From NCBI GenBank assembly GCA_035468355.1, contig DATITA010000079.1, positions 39,782 through 103,781 on the forward strand: 64,000 nucleotides of DNA. The letters are read 5' to 3'. This stretch comes from DATKSS01 sp035468355 (lineage in GTDB: Bacteria > Chloroflexota > Dormibacteria > Dormibacterales > Dormibacteraceae). Of the stretch, positions 19,497-27,678 are shown one piece after another (the first letter of the stretch is position 1; every line of letters starts with the position of its first letter). A program made the translations under genes and the position numbers. The notes under the pieces were generated by a model, which searched no databases, had not been told where the DNA came from, and saw nothing but the letters and a program-made list of their open reading frames with translations.

Positions 19497-19706
19497 TCAG
19501 GGAACAGGATCGTAGCCGCCCTTGGCAAAGGGATGGCAGCGGGCGATCCGAGCAGCGCCCATCCAGCCTCCCCGGAGCCAGCCGTACCGCTCGATCGCCT
19601 CGTACGTGTAGTGAGAGCACGAGGGGTAGTAGCGGCACGAAGGCGGAATGATCTTCGAGAACGACATCTGGTAGCCGCGGATCAGAGCCAGGAACACCTT
19701 AGTCAT
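19497..19706 (-). CDS. yidD: membrane protein insertion efficiency factor YidD
   Basis: A 69-residue YidD (Hlp/DUF37) protein. It has the N-terminal amphipathic helix (KVFLALIRGYQMSFS) and the three conserved cysteines in SCRYYPSCSHYTYEAIERYG and ARCHPFAKGGYDPVP. It assists YidC-dependent insertion at the membrane. It overlaps rnpA by 4 bases and precedes yidC, the canonical rpmH-rnpA-yidD-yidC-jag order. Confidence 0.95.
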   Translation of the reverse strand: MTKVFLALIRGYQMSFSKIIPPSCRYYPSCSHYTYEAIERYGWLRGGWMGAARIARCHPFAKGGYDPVP

Positions 19707-20062
19707 GCGTTCAGCGCGGCCAACCTGAGCGCCGCCTGCGCAGCCTCCGCGTTGAGTTCGGCGAACGACACTTCGAGCGCCGCCGGGCGGGCGATCAGGA
19801 CCACGTCATATCGTATTCCCACCTCCCGCAGCGGCGAATCAGTGCCGAAGAGGTGCTCGCGGGAAACCTCCCTCAGTCGCCGGCGCGCGCGGTTGCGGTC
19901 GACCGAGGATCGGATCGCCCGGCTCACAGTCACACCGACGCGCCCGTCTTCAGCGTCGCGCTCCACGGCGAATCCAACCAGCGCGCGCCCGCTGTGAAAC
20001 CGCCTGCCGTTCATCGCCGCCTGGAAGTCACCCTTCCGGCGGAGCCGATAGCGCTTTTTCAC
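19703..20062 (-). CDS. rnpA: ribonuclease P protein component
   Basis: RnpA binds the RNase P RNA and helps mature the 5' ends of tRNA precursors. The 119-residue protein starts with GTG (MKKRYRLRRKGDFQAAMNG). It has the RNR motif as SSVDRNRARRRLREVSREH and VGVTVSRAIRSSVDRNR. It is 14 bases downstream of rpmH and overlaps yidD by 4 bases. Confidence 0.95.
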   Translation of the reverse strand: MKKRYRLRRKGDFQAAMNGRRFHSGRALVGFAVERDAEDGRVGVTVSRAIRSSVDRNRARRRLREVSREHLFGTDSPLREVGIRYDVVLIARPAALEVSFAELNAEAAQAALRLAALNA

Positions 20063-20076
20063 AGCGCGAAGCGGCT

Positions 20077-20211
20077 TTAGCTAGACAGCCGCTGACGGCC
20101 CTTTCGGCGTCGGTTCTGCACCACGCGCACACCTCCGCGCGCACTCATGCGGCGAAGAAAGCCGTGCACGCGGCGGCGGTACCTTTTCTTGGGTTGGAAT
20201 GTCCGTTTGAT
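20077..20211 (-). CDS. rpmH: 50S ribosomal protein L34 (ATC start)
   Basis: A 44-residue L34 protein: (M)KRTFQPKKRYRRRVHGFLRR then MSARGGVRVVQNRRRKGRQR. L34 N-termini are almost invariant (MKRTFQP or MKRTYQP) and here the codon at Met1 is ATC. No ATG, GTG or TTG lies upstream in frame in the surrounding sequence. A TACACT hexamer ends 6 bases before this ATC, which would make the mRNA start at the initiation codon. The gene is too short and too oddly started to be found by simple ORF rules but the identity is certain. Confidence 0.92.
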   Translation of the reverse strand: MKRTFQPKKRYRRRVHGFLRRMSARGGVRVVQNRRRKGRQRLSS

Positions 20212-20217
20212 CGCGGT

Positions 20218-20223
20218 AGTGTA
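20218..20223 (-). promoter_or_regulatory. -10 element of the rpmH operon
   Basis: TACACT on the minus strand ends 6 bases before the ATC start of rpmH; no Shine-Dalgarno sequence intervenes. Confidence 0.45.
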
Positions 20224-20302
20224 CCCGAGGGCCGGGCCGACTAATTGGATACCACTTCTATAACTTCATCAGTTGGGCTCCGTGCCTTGCGGTGTCCACA
20301 GG

Positions 20303-20376
20303 CCGGTGCTACACTGGCCGCCCGGAAGCAGCCTAGCCAGGTGCACGGTTACGCCCTCAGTACGGATGGCGCAACC
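20303..20376 (+). ncRNA. possible structured RNA (two adjacent hairpins)
   Basis: Hairpin 1 pairs GTGC (20306-20309) and CTGGC (20314-20318) with GCCAG (20336-20340) and GCAC (20343-20346); its loop contains CCGGAAGCAGCC, reminiscent of the SRP RNA domain IV sequence but four bases short. Hairpin 2 pairs GGTT.CGCC (20347-20355) with GGCG.AACC (20368-20376). Could instead be an origin structure or the dnaA leader. Confidence 0.3.
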
Positions 20377-20739
20377 GAGACCCACTAATAACGACAATCC
20401 AGCAAGCACTTAAACGTATATCACCGCTTCCATGTTTCGGGATCGACTGGATAGGGGATTTCGGACAGGTCGGCACCGCCAGCCTGTGGAAATCCCATCC
20501 GCTCTTTTCCACAGGTACTCATAGGAGGCGGAGCTCATGGTTGCAGAGCTTCGGTTGAAGTCTGGGGTCCCCGGGGTCGTGCTTCGGCACTCTCGGGCGG
20601 CCGGCGGAGCAGGCGGAACCGAGACACGACTTGATCCCAGGTTGTCCACAACATTTGCAGAGCGCCCGGGCCGCGAATCCCCAGGCGAGCTCGACTCGTG
20701 CACAGGGGTTTCGGCACAAAACTGTAAGGAGGCGACTGC

Positions 20740-22128
20740 GTGAACCAGGACCAAATCTGGTCTCAGGTGCAGGAGGAGCTGCGGTTCCAGCTAGCCAAGC
20801 GCACTTATGACATGTGGCTGAAGAACACGTCGGTCGTCTCCGCGGACGGCGGCACGTTCCGCATCGGCGTACCGAGCAAGCTCGCCAAGGACTGGCTCGA
20901 AGACCGGTTCTCCGGGCTGATCCAGGAAACCCTCAATGCCGTCACCGGCTCGGAGGTGGATATCGATTTCGTCATTTCGCCGAGCGGCCACCGACCCCCA
21001 CTTTCACCGTTCGAGGGCAACGGCAATGGAAACGGGGACCAAGGTTCCGACCACGGTCACGACAACGTAATCGAGGCCGTCGACCACACGCCGGAGATCG
21101 CGCCGTCCGAGCTCAATGCGCGCTTTAGGTTCTCATCGTTCGTTGTCGGCCACAACTCGCAGTTCGCCCACGCCGCTGCGAAGGCGGTGGCCGAAGCGCC
21201 TGGCGACAGCTACAACCCGCTTTTCCTGTACGGAGGGGTGGGCCTGGGCAAGACGCACCTGATGCACGCCATCGGCCACGAGGTGCATGACCGTTTTCCC
21301 CGCAAGCGCGTCGTCTACCTCACCTCTGAGCAATTCACGAACGAGGTGATCAGCTCAATCGCGACCGCGCGCATGGGAGAGTTCCGCAACAAGTACCGCA
21401 CCGTGGACGTGCTGCTCATCGACGACGTGCAGTTCCTGGCTGGAAAGGACCGCACGAAAGAAGAGTTCTTCCACACGTTCAATGCGCTGCACGAGATCAA
21501 CAAGCAGATCGTCATCTCGAGCGATCGCCCACCTAAAGAGATCCCCACGCTCGAGGATCGCCTGCGCTCGCGTTTCGAATGGGGACTCATCGCCGACATC
21601 CAGTCGCCGGACTTCGAAACCCGGCTCGCCATCCTTCACTCCAAGCTGGGCGCGAACACCGGTCTCATCCCCGAGGAGGTCCTCAACTTCATCGCGCATA
21701 AGGTGCAGCGGAACATCCGAGAGCTCGAGGGGGCTCTGACCCGCGTGCAGGCCTTCGCCGCGGTGCACCAGCGCCAGGTCGATGAGGAGGAGGCTGCCCG
21801 CCTGCTGGCCGACATCATCCCCGCCGGCACGCGCAAGCCGATCAACGTCGAGCGGATCCAGTCCCTGGTCGCCGATTACTACAACGTCACGCTCGAGGAC
21901 ATGAAGGGAAAGCGGCGCGACAAGCACATCGTCTTTCCGCGCCAGGTCGCCATGTTCCTGGTGCGCGAGGAGACTCCTTCATCGCTGCCGGCGATCGGTA
22001 AGGCGTTTGGCGGGCGTGACCACACGACCGCTTTGCACTCCATTGAAAAGATTGCCAACGAGCTCAAAGAGGACGAGCGGCTCCGCTACGAGGTGCAGGC
22101 CATCCGCGAGAAGCTGTACGTCCAGTGA
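20740..22128 (+). CDS. dnaA: chromosomal replication initiator DnaA
   Basis: A 462-residue DnaA. Domain I is residues 1-80 (MNQDQIWSQVQEELRFQLAK). Domain II is a short Gly/Asn-rich linker. The AAA+ domain III has Walker A GGVGLGKTHLMHA (165-177), Walker B VLLIDDVQFLAG, sensor residues and box VII. Domain IV carries the DNA-binding signature GGRDHTTALHSIEKI. GTG 20740 is chosen because AAGGAGG sits 7 bases upstream and the N-terminus is canonical. DnaA boxes on both sides suggest autoregulation and a bipartite origin. Confidence 0.97.
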   Translation: MNQDQIWSQVQEELRFQLAKRTYDMWLKNTSVVSADGGTFRIGVPSKLAKDWLEDRFSGLIQETLNAVTGSEVDIDFVISPSGHRPPLSPFEGNGNGNGDQGSDHGHDNVIEAVDHTPEIAPSELNARFRFSSFVVGHNSQFAHAAAKAVAEAPGDSYNPLFLYGGVGLGKTHLMHAIGHEVHDRFPRKRVVYLTSEQFTNEVISSIATARMGEFRNKYRTVDVLLIDDVQFLAGKDRTKEEFFHTFNALHEINKQIVISSDRPPKEIPTLEDRLRSRFEWGLIADIQSPDFETRLAILHSKLGANTGLIPEEVLNFIAHKVQRNIRELEGALTRVQAFAAVHQRQVDEEEAARLLADIIPAGTRKPINVERIQSLVADYYNVTLEDMKGKRRDKHIVFPRQVAMFLVREETPSSLPAIGKAFGGRDHTTALHSIEKIANELKEDERLRYEVQAIREKLYVQ

Positions 22129-22369
22129 CCGGCCTTTCCACAGTTTGTCCGGAAGGCCTTTGGATCAGCATGGGAAGATGCCACCGCGACGCCTCGCTCC
22201 CCAAATCGTCAACAGGGCGGGCGGCGGAACGGCATGGTTGCCCAGACCTTATCCACGGCGCGGTTCGATCTGTAAATGATCTCGACATCCACAGTCCGCA
22301 CAGCGCTTACTGTTATCGAGTACGGATAAGTTCAATCAAGAAAAACTATTTCAACGGGGGACAAGTGTC
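22129..22369. other. oriC: origin of replication, right part (dnaA-dnaN intergenic region)
   Basis: No gene is evident. DnaA-box-like 9-mers occur at 22134-22142 (CTTTCCACA), 22249-22257 (TTATCCACG) and 22285-22293 (ACATCCACA). They are followed by an AT-rich stretch at about 22305-22355 just before dnaN, a reasonable DNA-unwinding element. This arrangement, boxes then AT-rich DNA next to dnaN, resembles the incC-dnaA-oriC layout of Bacillus. Confidence 0.7.
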
Positions 22370-22396
22370 TTGAATGCCAAAGTTCTTACAGCTCAG

Positions 22397-23515
22397 ATGA
22401 AAGTCACCTGCAGGCCGTCCGTCCTGGGTCAGGCCCTCCAGGTCGTGTCTCGGGCCATCTCGAGCAGGACGACTTTGCCCATCCTCAACAACATCCTCAT
22501 CGAAACCACCGCCGACGGCCTCGCGCTGACGGCGACGAACCTCGAGATCGGCATCCGCAAGCTGGTCCCCGCGGAGGTCGCAATGGAGGGCGCCACCACG
22601 GCGCCGGCCCGCCTGCTCACGGACTTCGTGGGCACGCTTCCCGACCAGGACCTCGAGATGACACTCGACCCGACCAGCCAGTCGCTGGCTCTGCGGTGCG
22701 CGCGGTTCGACACGCACATCAAGTGCATCGAGTCGGAGGAGTTCCCTCCCGGACCGCGGCCGGACGAAGGGGACCGGCTCGAGGTCGCGTTGGACGACCT
22801 GGTGAGCGCCGTCGAGCAGACGCAGATGGCCGCTTCGACCGACGAGGCTCGGCCTGTCTTGACCGGGGTCCTGGTCCAGGTGGAAGGCGGCAATCTGACG
22901 CTGGCGGCCACCGACGGCCACCGGCTCGCCGTGCGTAAGCTCGCCGCCTCCGGGGCGCCCGACCTCGAAGCGAGCCTCATCGTCCCCGCCCGCGCGCTCG
23001 CAGAGCTTTCGCGGGTGTTGAAGGGCGAGCCGGGCAAGGTCGAGATCATCATCTCCAAAGCCCGCAACCAGGTGTTCTTCCGCGCCGGGACTTCGGAACT
23101 CACCTCCCGGCTGATCGACGGGAAGTATCCCAACTACGCACAGGTTATCCCCAGCAAGAGCTCGACCAAGGTCCGGGTCTCGACCAGCGAGCTCACACAG
23201 ACCGTCCGCGCCGTGTCGCTCTTCGCCCGAGACAGCGCCAACGTGATCCGGATCAAGGCCCAGGCCGGCGCCCTCGTGCTGTCCGCCACCACCAACGAGG
23301 TCGGAGACAGCAAGGCTGAGATGGCGGCCGACGTCGATGGATCCGACATCCAGATCGCCTTCAACGCCCGCTACGTCCTCGATGCCCTGGGCGTCATCGG
23401 TGAGGATCAGGTCGAGCTGCTGTTCGACGGTCCTTTGAGCCCGGGCTTGCTGCGACCGCCGGGCAAGGAGCACTACCTCTACGTGATCATGCCCGTGCGG
23501 GTGGCGATGTCCTAG
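22397..23515 (+). CDS. dnaN: DNA polymerase III beta subunit (sliding clamp)
   Basis: The clamp tethers polymerase III to DNA. From ATG 22397 (MKVTCRPSVLGQALQVVSRA) the protein is 372 residues, the family length, with three repeats and SSRTTLPILNNILIE in domain I. The C-terminus YVIMPVRVAMS matches the MPMRL ending. A TTG at 22370 would add nine residues not seen in relatives. A perfect 8-bp inverted repeat overlaps the stop codon. Confidence 0.96.
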   Translation: MKVTCRPSVLGQALQVVSRAISSRTTLPILNNILIETTADGLALTATNLEIGIRKLVPAEVAMEGATTAPARLLTDFVGTLPDQDLEMTLDPTSQSLALRCARFDTHIKCIESEEFPPGPRPDEGDRLEVALDDLVSAVEQTQMAASTDEARPVLTGVLVQVEGGNLTLAATDGHRLAVRKLAASGAPDLEASLIVPARALAELSRVLKGEPGKVEIIISKARNQVFFRAGTSELTSRLIDGKYPNYAQVIPSKSSTKVRVSTSELTQTVRAVSLFARDSANVIRIKAQAGALVLSATTNEVGDSKAEMAADVDGSDIQIAFNARYVLDALGVIGEDQVELLFDGPLSPGLLRPPGKEHYLYVIMPVRVAMS

Positions 23516-23531
23516 ATCTCCGCGAGATCTA
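23513..23531. repeat. 8-bp inverted repeat at the dnaN stop codon
   Basis: TAGATCTC and GAGATCTA flank a CGC loop. The left arm begins with the dnaN stop codon. No T-run follows, so it is not a standard terminator. Confidence 0.6.
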
Positions 23532-23580
23532 AGGCCTGTCCGTGATTTCGTGGGGACTCGTCAAGCCGGGCGGCGCATAG

Positions 23581-24666
23581 GTGCGACTGCGGCGCCTGAG
23601 GCTAAGGAACCATCGCAACTACGCCGACCTCGACCTGGCGCCGGGACCCGGCATCAACGTGTTCATCGGGGCCAACGGGCAGGGCAAGACAAACCTGCTC
23701 GAGGCCGTGGCCATGCTGGCGCTGTCGTCTTCGCCGCGGGCCCGCCGGGAGGTGGAGCTCGTGGGCCCGGTGACCTCTGCGTCACGCATCGAGGCCGAGG
23801 TCGAGAGCGCGGGCCGCAAGGTCGAGCTGGCCATCACCCTCAACGTGGAGGGCGAGCGCGCCAGGCGCACCATCGACGTCGACGGAGTGCGCCGACGGGC
23901 CTTCGACCTTCCCGGGCACTTCCGCGTGACGCTCTTCTGGCCCGACGACCTGGGGCTGGTCAAGGCCGGCCCTGAGCTTCGCCGGCGGTTCCTGAACCAG
24001 ATGCTCGTCCAGGTCGAGCCCGGCTACGCTCGGGCGCTGGCCGGGCTCCGGCGCGTGCTCGAGCAGCGCAACAGCCTGCTCAAGAAGATGGCTGCCGGCG
24101 ATGGCGGCGACGACGTCCTCGAGGCCTGGAACCAGGAGCTGGTGGTGATCGGCACGGAGGTAGCCACGGCGCGCGCCAGGGCGGTCCTAGAGCTGGGGCC
24201 TGAGGCCGCCAGGTGCCACGCCGACATCGCCACTGGCGAACGCCTCGAGATCCACTACGAGGGACCTCCGGAAAACCTCGCCGAAGCTGTGCATAACTCG
24301 CTCGCCGAGGACCTCCGCCGGGGCTCCACAAGCGTGGGGCCGCACCGAGACGACCTGCGGGTGCTGCTCGACGGCCAAGAGGCTCGCTCGTATGGCTCGC
24401 AGGGCCAGCAGAGGACGGCGGTGGTCAGCCTGAAGCTGGCGGAGGCGGCCCTGATCGCCCGCCGCACCGGCGAACGTCCCGTGCTGCTGCTGGACGACGT
24501 GCTTTCGGAGCTGGACGGCGAGCGGAGGGCCGCGTTGCTCAAGGAGGTGGCGGGGGACGGCCAGGTCATCATCACCTCCGTCGAGGTCGGCCCGTTTCCC
24601 TCGGAGCTGATCTCCCGCGCCCTGGTCTGGACCGTGGATGGGGGAAGGATCGAGCCCTGTGGATAA
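23581..24666 (+). CDS. recF: DNA replication and repair protein RecF
   Basis: RecF is an SMC-like ATPase that loads RecA at gaps with RecO and RecR. The 361-residue protein has Walker A FIGANGQGKTNLLEAV (residues 28-43), the ABC signature YGSQGQQRTAVVSLKLAE, and Walker B LLLDDVLSELDGERR. GTG 23581 is the natural start (MRLRRLRLRNHRNYADLDL). It follows dnaN in canonical order and its end overlaps dciA. Confidence 0.96.
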   Translation: MRLRRLRLRNHRNYADLDLAPGPGINVFIGANGQGKTNLLEAVAMLALSSSPRARREVELVGPVTSASRIEAEVESAGRKVELAITLNVEGERARRTIDVDGVRRRAFDLPGHFRVTLFWPDDLGLVKAGPELRRRFLNQMLVQVEPGYARALAGLRRVLEQRNSLLKKMAAGDGGDDVLEAWNQELVVIGTEVATARARAVLELGPEAARCHADIATGERLEIHYEGPPENLAEAVHNSLAEDLRRGSTSVGPHRDDLRVLLDGQEARSYGSQGQQRTAVVSLKLAEAALIARRTGERPVLLLDDVLSELDGERRAALLKEVAGDGQVIITSVEVGPFPSELISRALVWTVDGGRIEPCG

Positions 24667-24955
24667 GCTGGGCAATATCCTGCCGAGGGTCCTGCGCAAG
24701 CAGCCCGATGCGGGACGCCTGATCGGATCGCAGGTTGCTTCCGCGTTTCGCGCCATCATCGGCGACCCGGCGGCCCTTTGCGATGAGGTCGACCTGCACT
24801 CCGGAACGCTGGTTGTCACGACCTCCAGCCCCGCGCTCGCCCACCAGCTGCGCCTGGACGCCGAAACGATCGTCGAGAGGTTGAACGCTCTGAACCTGGG
24901 CCGCAAGGTCCGCACCCTGCGCGTGCGGATCGGGCACTCGACGCCGGCCTCGTGA
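24659..24955 (+). CDS. dciA: DUF721 / DciA family protein
   Basis: A 98-residue DUF721 protein. Its homologue DciA loads the replicative helicase in bacteria lacking DnaC or DnaI. It has the single KH-like domain with LHSGTLVVTTSSPALAHQLRLD and the terminal helix. I prefer GTG 24659, which overlaps the recF stop and follows GGGGAAGGA; ATG 24638 is an alternative. It overlaps the helicase gene by 4 bases. The location after recF is typical of actinobacteria and relatives. Confidence 0.88.
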   Translation: MDKLGNILPRVLRKQPDAGRLIGSQVASAFRAIIGDPAALCDEVDLHSGTLVVTTSSPALAHQLRLDAETIVERLNALNLGRKVRTLRVRIGHSTPAS

Positions 24956-27678
24956 AGGGCAGTCTCGGGCGCGAGCAGGCGGCCGCGGCCGCCATCGGCC
25001 GCGGCGCCGTGCGCGTGGTCGCGGGGGCCGGCACCGGCAAGACGGCGGTGATCGCCGAGCGGTTCCGGCGGCTGGTCGCCGCGGGGGTCTCCCCGAGCTC
25101 GATCCTCGTCATGACTTTCACCGACCGCGCCGCGGCCGAGATGCGTCAGCGCATCGAAGACCTGGTCGCGGAGCCCGCGCCCTCGGTCGGGACCTTCCAT
25201 TCCATGGCGCTCGGGTGGCTTCGTGCGGACGGCCGCGCGGTCGGCGTCCCCCCGGGCTTTCGCATCATCGCGGGGGCCGACCGCTGGATCCTCGCGCGAG
25301 AGTTGATGTGGAGCATCGGCGATGTCGAGCTGACCGGTGACGAGCGGCCGGACGACCTGGTCGCGCCCCTGCTCCAGATGCTCGAACGGCTGAAGCAAGA
25401 GCTCGTTCCGCCCCAACGCCTGGAGGCGTGGGCGGCGTCGAGCGATGACCCGGAGCGGGCCGGGCTCATGCGCGCCGCCGTGCGCCTTTTCCGCGCGTAC
25501 GAGAAGGAGTGCAGGCGGCGCCACTTCCTCGATTTCGACGACCTGCTCCTGCTGGCGGTGCGGATGCTCGAGAGCAGCGGGGCCCTGCTGAGCGCCTACG
25601 CCGCGCGATTCCCGCACGTCCTGGTCGACGAGTATCAGGACCTGAACCTGGCGCAGGAGCGCCTGGTCGAGCTGATCGCTCACGCCGGCGAGCCTTTTGT
25701 CGTGGGAGACGACGACCAGTCGATCTATCGCTTCCGGGGCGCCTCCCGGGCGAGCCTCGAGCGCTTCCTGAAGAGCTTTCCGGGAGCGCGGACGATCACG
25801 CTCGGCCGGAACCGGCGCAGCTCGCGTCGGATCGTGGCGGCGGCTTCCGCTCTCATCGGGCGCAACCCGGATCGCCTTCCCAAGCAGCTGCGCTCCGAGC
25901 AGGCGGGCCCGGAGATCCAGGTCTGGGCCTGCCCGGATGGAACGGCCGAGGCGCGCGCGATCGCGTCGGAGGCTGCAGCCCTGATCGAACGAGGAACATC
26001 GCCGTCCTCGATCGCCGTGCTCTGCCGCACCAACGCCATCGCCCGCCCGATCGCGATCGCGCTTTCCGCGTTGGGCGTCCCGCACGTGGTCACGGGCGGG
26101 CATGGGTTTCACGACCGCCCAGAGGTGAAGGACCTCGTCGCGCTCCTGCGCGTGCTGCGCGACACGGACGACGTGGTGGCCCTGGCGCGCGCGCTGACGC
26201 GCCCGCCGGCCCAACTCGACCAGGCCGCCGTGCTGAGCGTGCTGAGGGACCGGGGCTCTCGACCGGCGCTCGAGGCCTTGCAGGCCTGGCCGCCGGCCGC
26301 CGCCCTGGCCGGCCAGCTGGAGCGTTTCGCCGCCGAGGCGCACCGGTTCGATGTGCGCGACCTCTTCTTCGAGCTCATGGAGACGACCGGATACCTCGAG
26401 GTCCTGAACGCCTCTGTGGACGCGGGTGAGGCGGCGCGAGCGACGGCCAACGTGAGCCGTTTCGCGGAGGCGATCGCCGACTTCTGCGAGGAATCGCCCG
26501 ACCATTCCCTCGAGAGCTACATGCGCCACCTCGACCTGGTGCTGCTCTCCGGCGAGGACGAGGAGCCGTCCGCGCCAGACGCCCCCCAGGAGGCGGTCCA
26601 GGTCATGACCATCCACCAGGCCAAGGGTCTCGAGTTCGACGTGGTGTTCGTACCCGCGCTCGTCGAGGGACGCCTCCCACAGTCGGGCCGCTCGCCGCGT
26701 TTCGAGCTGCCGCCCGCGGTTCTCGAGCCCCTGGTTCGCGGCCGGGAAGACGTGATCGCCGAGGAGCGCCGGCTTCTGTACGTCGCCATGACTCGGGCGA
26801 GGACGAGCCTGCACCTGACGTGGGCCGCCCATTACGAGGGCGGCCGCAGATGGCGCGAGTCACGGTTCCTCGAGGAGGTGCGCGCAGCGGGCGCGCGGAC
26901 CGTGCGCGAGCGAGACATCGAGGGCTGCTCCGCCGCCACGCCTGCTAAGGGCGCGGCGCCGCGCGCCAGCGAGGTTCAGCTCTCGTACAGCGCGATTGCG
27001 GCCTACCTCGAGTGCCCCCGACAGTACTGGTATCGCTACGAGCAGCGATTGCCCGCGGTGCAGAGCGCCGAGGCCGTGCACGGCGTCATCCTGCATGACG
27101 TCCTGCGGCGCGCGGGCGAGCTCCGGCGCGAAGGCGGCGCTGTCAGCGCCTCGCGGCTGAGCTCGATCCTGGCCGAGGCCTGGAGCGCCACTCCGTTTCC
27201 CGACGATCGCCGCGCGCCGACCTTCCGGCGGAACGGCGGGGCGCAGCTGGAGGCCTACCGGAAGCAGGGCGGCCTCGACGCCGTACCGGCTTACCTCGAG
27301 CACCCGTTCCAGGTCGAGGTCGACGGTTGGACGCTGCGAGGCGTGATCGACCGCATCGACCGCACCGCCTCGGGCTGGTCGATCGTCGACTACAAGAGCG
27401 GACGCTCGGTCGCCAGGCGCAAGCGCGACTTGCAGCTGGCGCTTTACGCGCTGGGCGCCAGCTCGGCTCTCCAGCTCGACCCGATCGAGCTTCAGGTCGT
27501 CTACCTGTCCTCGGGCGAATCCGTGCGCATCGAAAAGCCGGACTCGCTCTTGAGCGAGGCGCGGACCGAGGGTTCGCGGGCCGCCGAAGGGATCCGCGCC
27601 GGCCGTTTCGACGCGAGGCCCGATCGCCGCCGATGCCGGCTGTGTCCCTACCGGCTCCCCTGCGCCGACGCCCTGTAG
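24952..27678 (+). CDS. UvrD/PcrA-type helicase fused to a C-terminal Fe-S PD-(D/E)XK nuclease
   Basis: A 908-residue protein. Residues 1-620 are a superfamily 1A helicase with Walker A VAGAGTGKTAVIAERF (24-31), motif Ia MTFTDRAAAEMRQRI, motif II VLVDEYQDLN, motif III GDDDQSIYRFRGA, motif V VMTIHQAKGLEFDVVFV and motif VI LLYVAMTRAR. Residues 680-908 are a RecB/AddB-like nuclease with GVIDRIDR, the catalytic VDYKSGR, and four cysteines placed as in iron-staple nucleases: Cys688 (ECPRQYW) and Cys895, Cys898, Cys904 (CRLCPYRLPC). It resembles AdnA/AdnB or stand-alone UvrD-nuclease proteins for end resection. It starts inside the dciA stop (GTGA), within the origin operon. Confidence 0.9.
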   Translation: MKGSLGREQAAAAAIGRGAVRVVAGAGTGKTAVIAERFRRLVAAGVSPSSILVMTFTDRAAAEMRQRIEDLVAEPAPSVGTFHSMALGWLRADGRAVGVPPGFRIIAGADRWILARELMWSIGDVELTGDERPDDLVAPLLQMLERLKQELVPPQRLEAWAASSDDPERAGLMRAAVRLFRAYEKECRRRHFLDFDDLLLLAVRMLESSGALLSAYAARFPHVLVDEYQDLNLAQERLVELIAHAGEPFVVGDDDQSIYRFRGASRASLERFLKSFPGARTITLGRNRRSSRRIVAAASALIGRNPDRLPKQLRSEQAGPEIQVWACPDGTAEARAIASEAAALIERGTSPSSIAVLCRTNAIARPIAIALSALGVPHVVTGGHGFHDRPEVKDLVALLRVLRDTDDVVALARALTRPPAQLDQAAVLSVLRDRGSRPALEALQAWPPAAALAGQLERFAAEAHRFDVRDLFFELMETTGYLEVLNASVDAGEAARATANVSRFAEAIADFCEESPDHSLESYMRHLDLVLLSGEDEEPSAPDAPQEAVQVMTIHQAKGLEFDVVFVPALVEGRLPQSGRSPRFELPPAVLEPLVRGREDVIAEERRLLYVAMTRARTSLHLTWAAHYEGGRRWRESRFLEEVRAAGARTVRERDIEGCSAATPAKGAAPRASEVQLSYSAIAAYLECPRQYWYRYEQRLPAVQSAEAVHGVILHDVLRRAGELRREGGAVSASRLSSILAEAWSATPFPDDRRAPTFRRNGGAQLEAYRKQGGLDAVPAYLEHPFQVEVDGWTLRGVIDRIDRTASGWSIVDYKSGRSVARRKRDLQLALYALGASSALQLDPIELQVVYLSSGESVRIEKPDSLLSEARTEGSRAAEGIRAGRFDARPDRRRCRLCPYRLPCADAL

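Larger units (their letters stand above)
20212..20739. other. oriC: origin of replication, left part (rpmH-dnaA intergenic region)
   Basis: This 528-base gap holds no plausible gene. It has several DnaA-box-like 9-mers: GTGTCCACA (20292-20300), ATTTCCACA on the minus strand (20485-20493), TTTTCCACA (20505-20513, matches TTWTNCACA) and TTGTCCACA (20642-20650). AT-rich patches occur near 20241-20275 and 20380-20460. Two adjacent hairpins lie at 20303-20376. The Shine-Dalgarno AAGGAGG at 20726-20732 belongs to dnaA. Position next to dnaA and the divergent gene orientation support oriC function. Confidence 0.75.

Noticed and set aside
24187..26832. Very long open frame antisense to the helicase-nuclease gene (881 codons)
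   Set aside because: It is the mirror of GC-rich codons; composition is Arg/Gly/Ala/His-rich with no domain signatures, whereas the plus-strand frame has complete helicase motifs.
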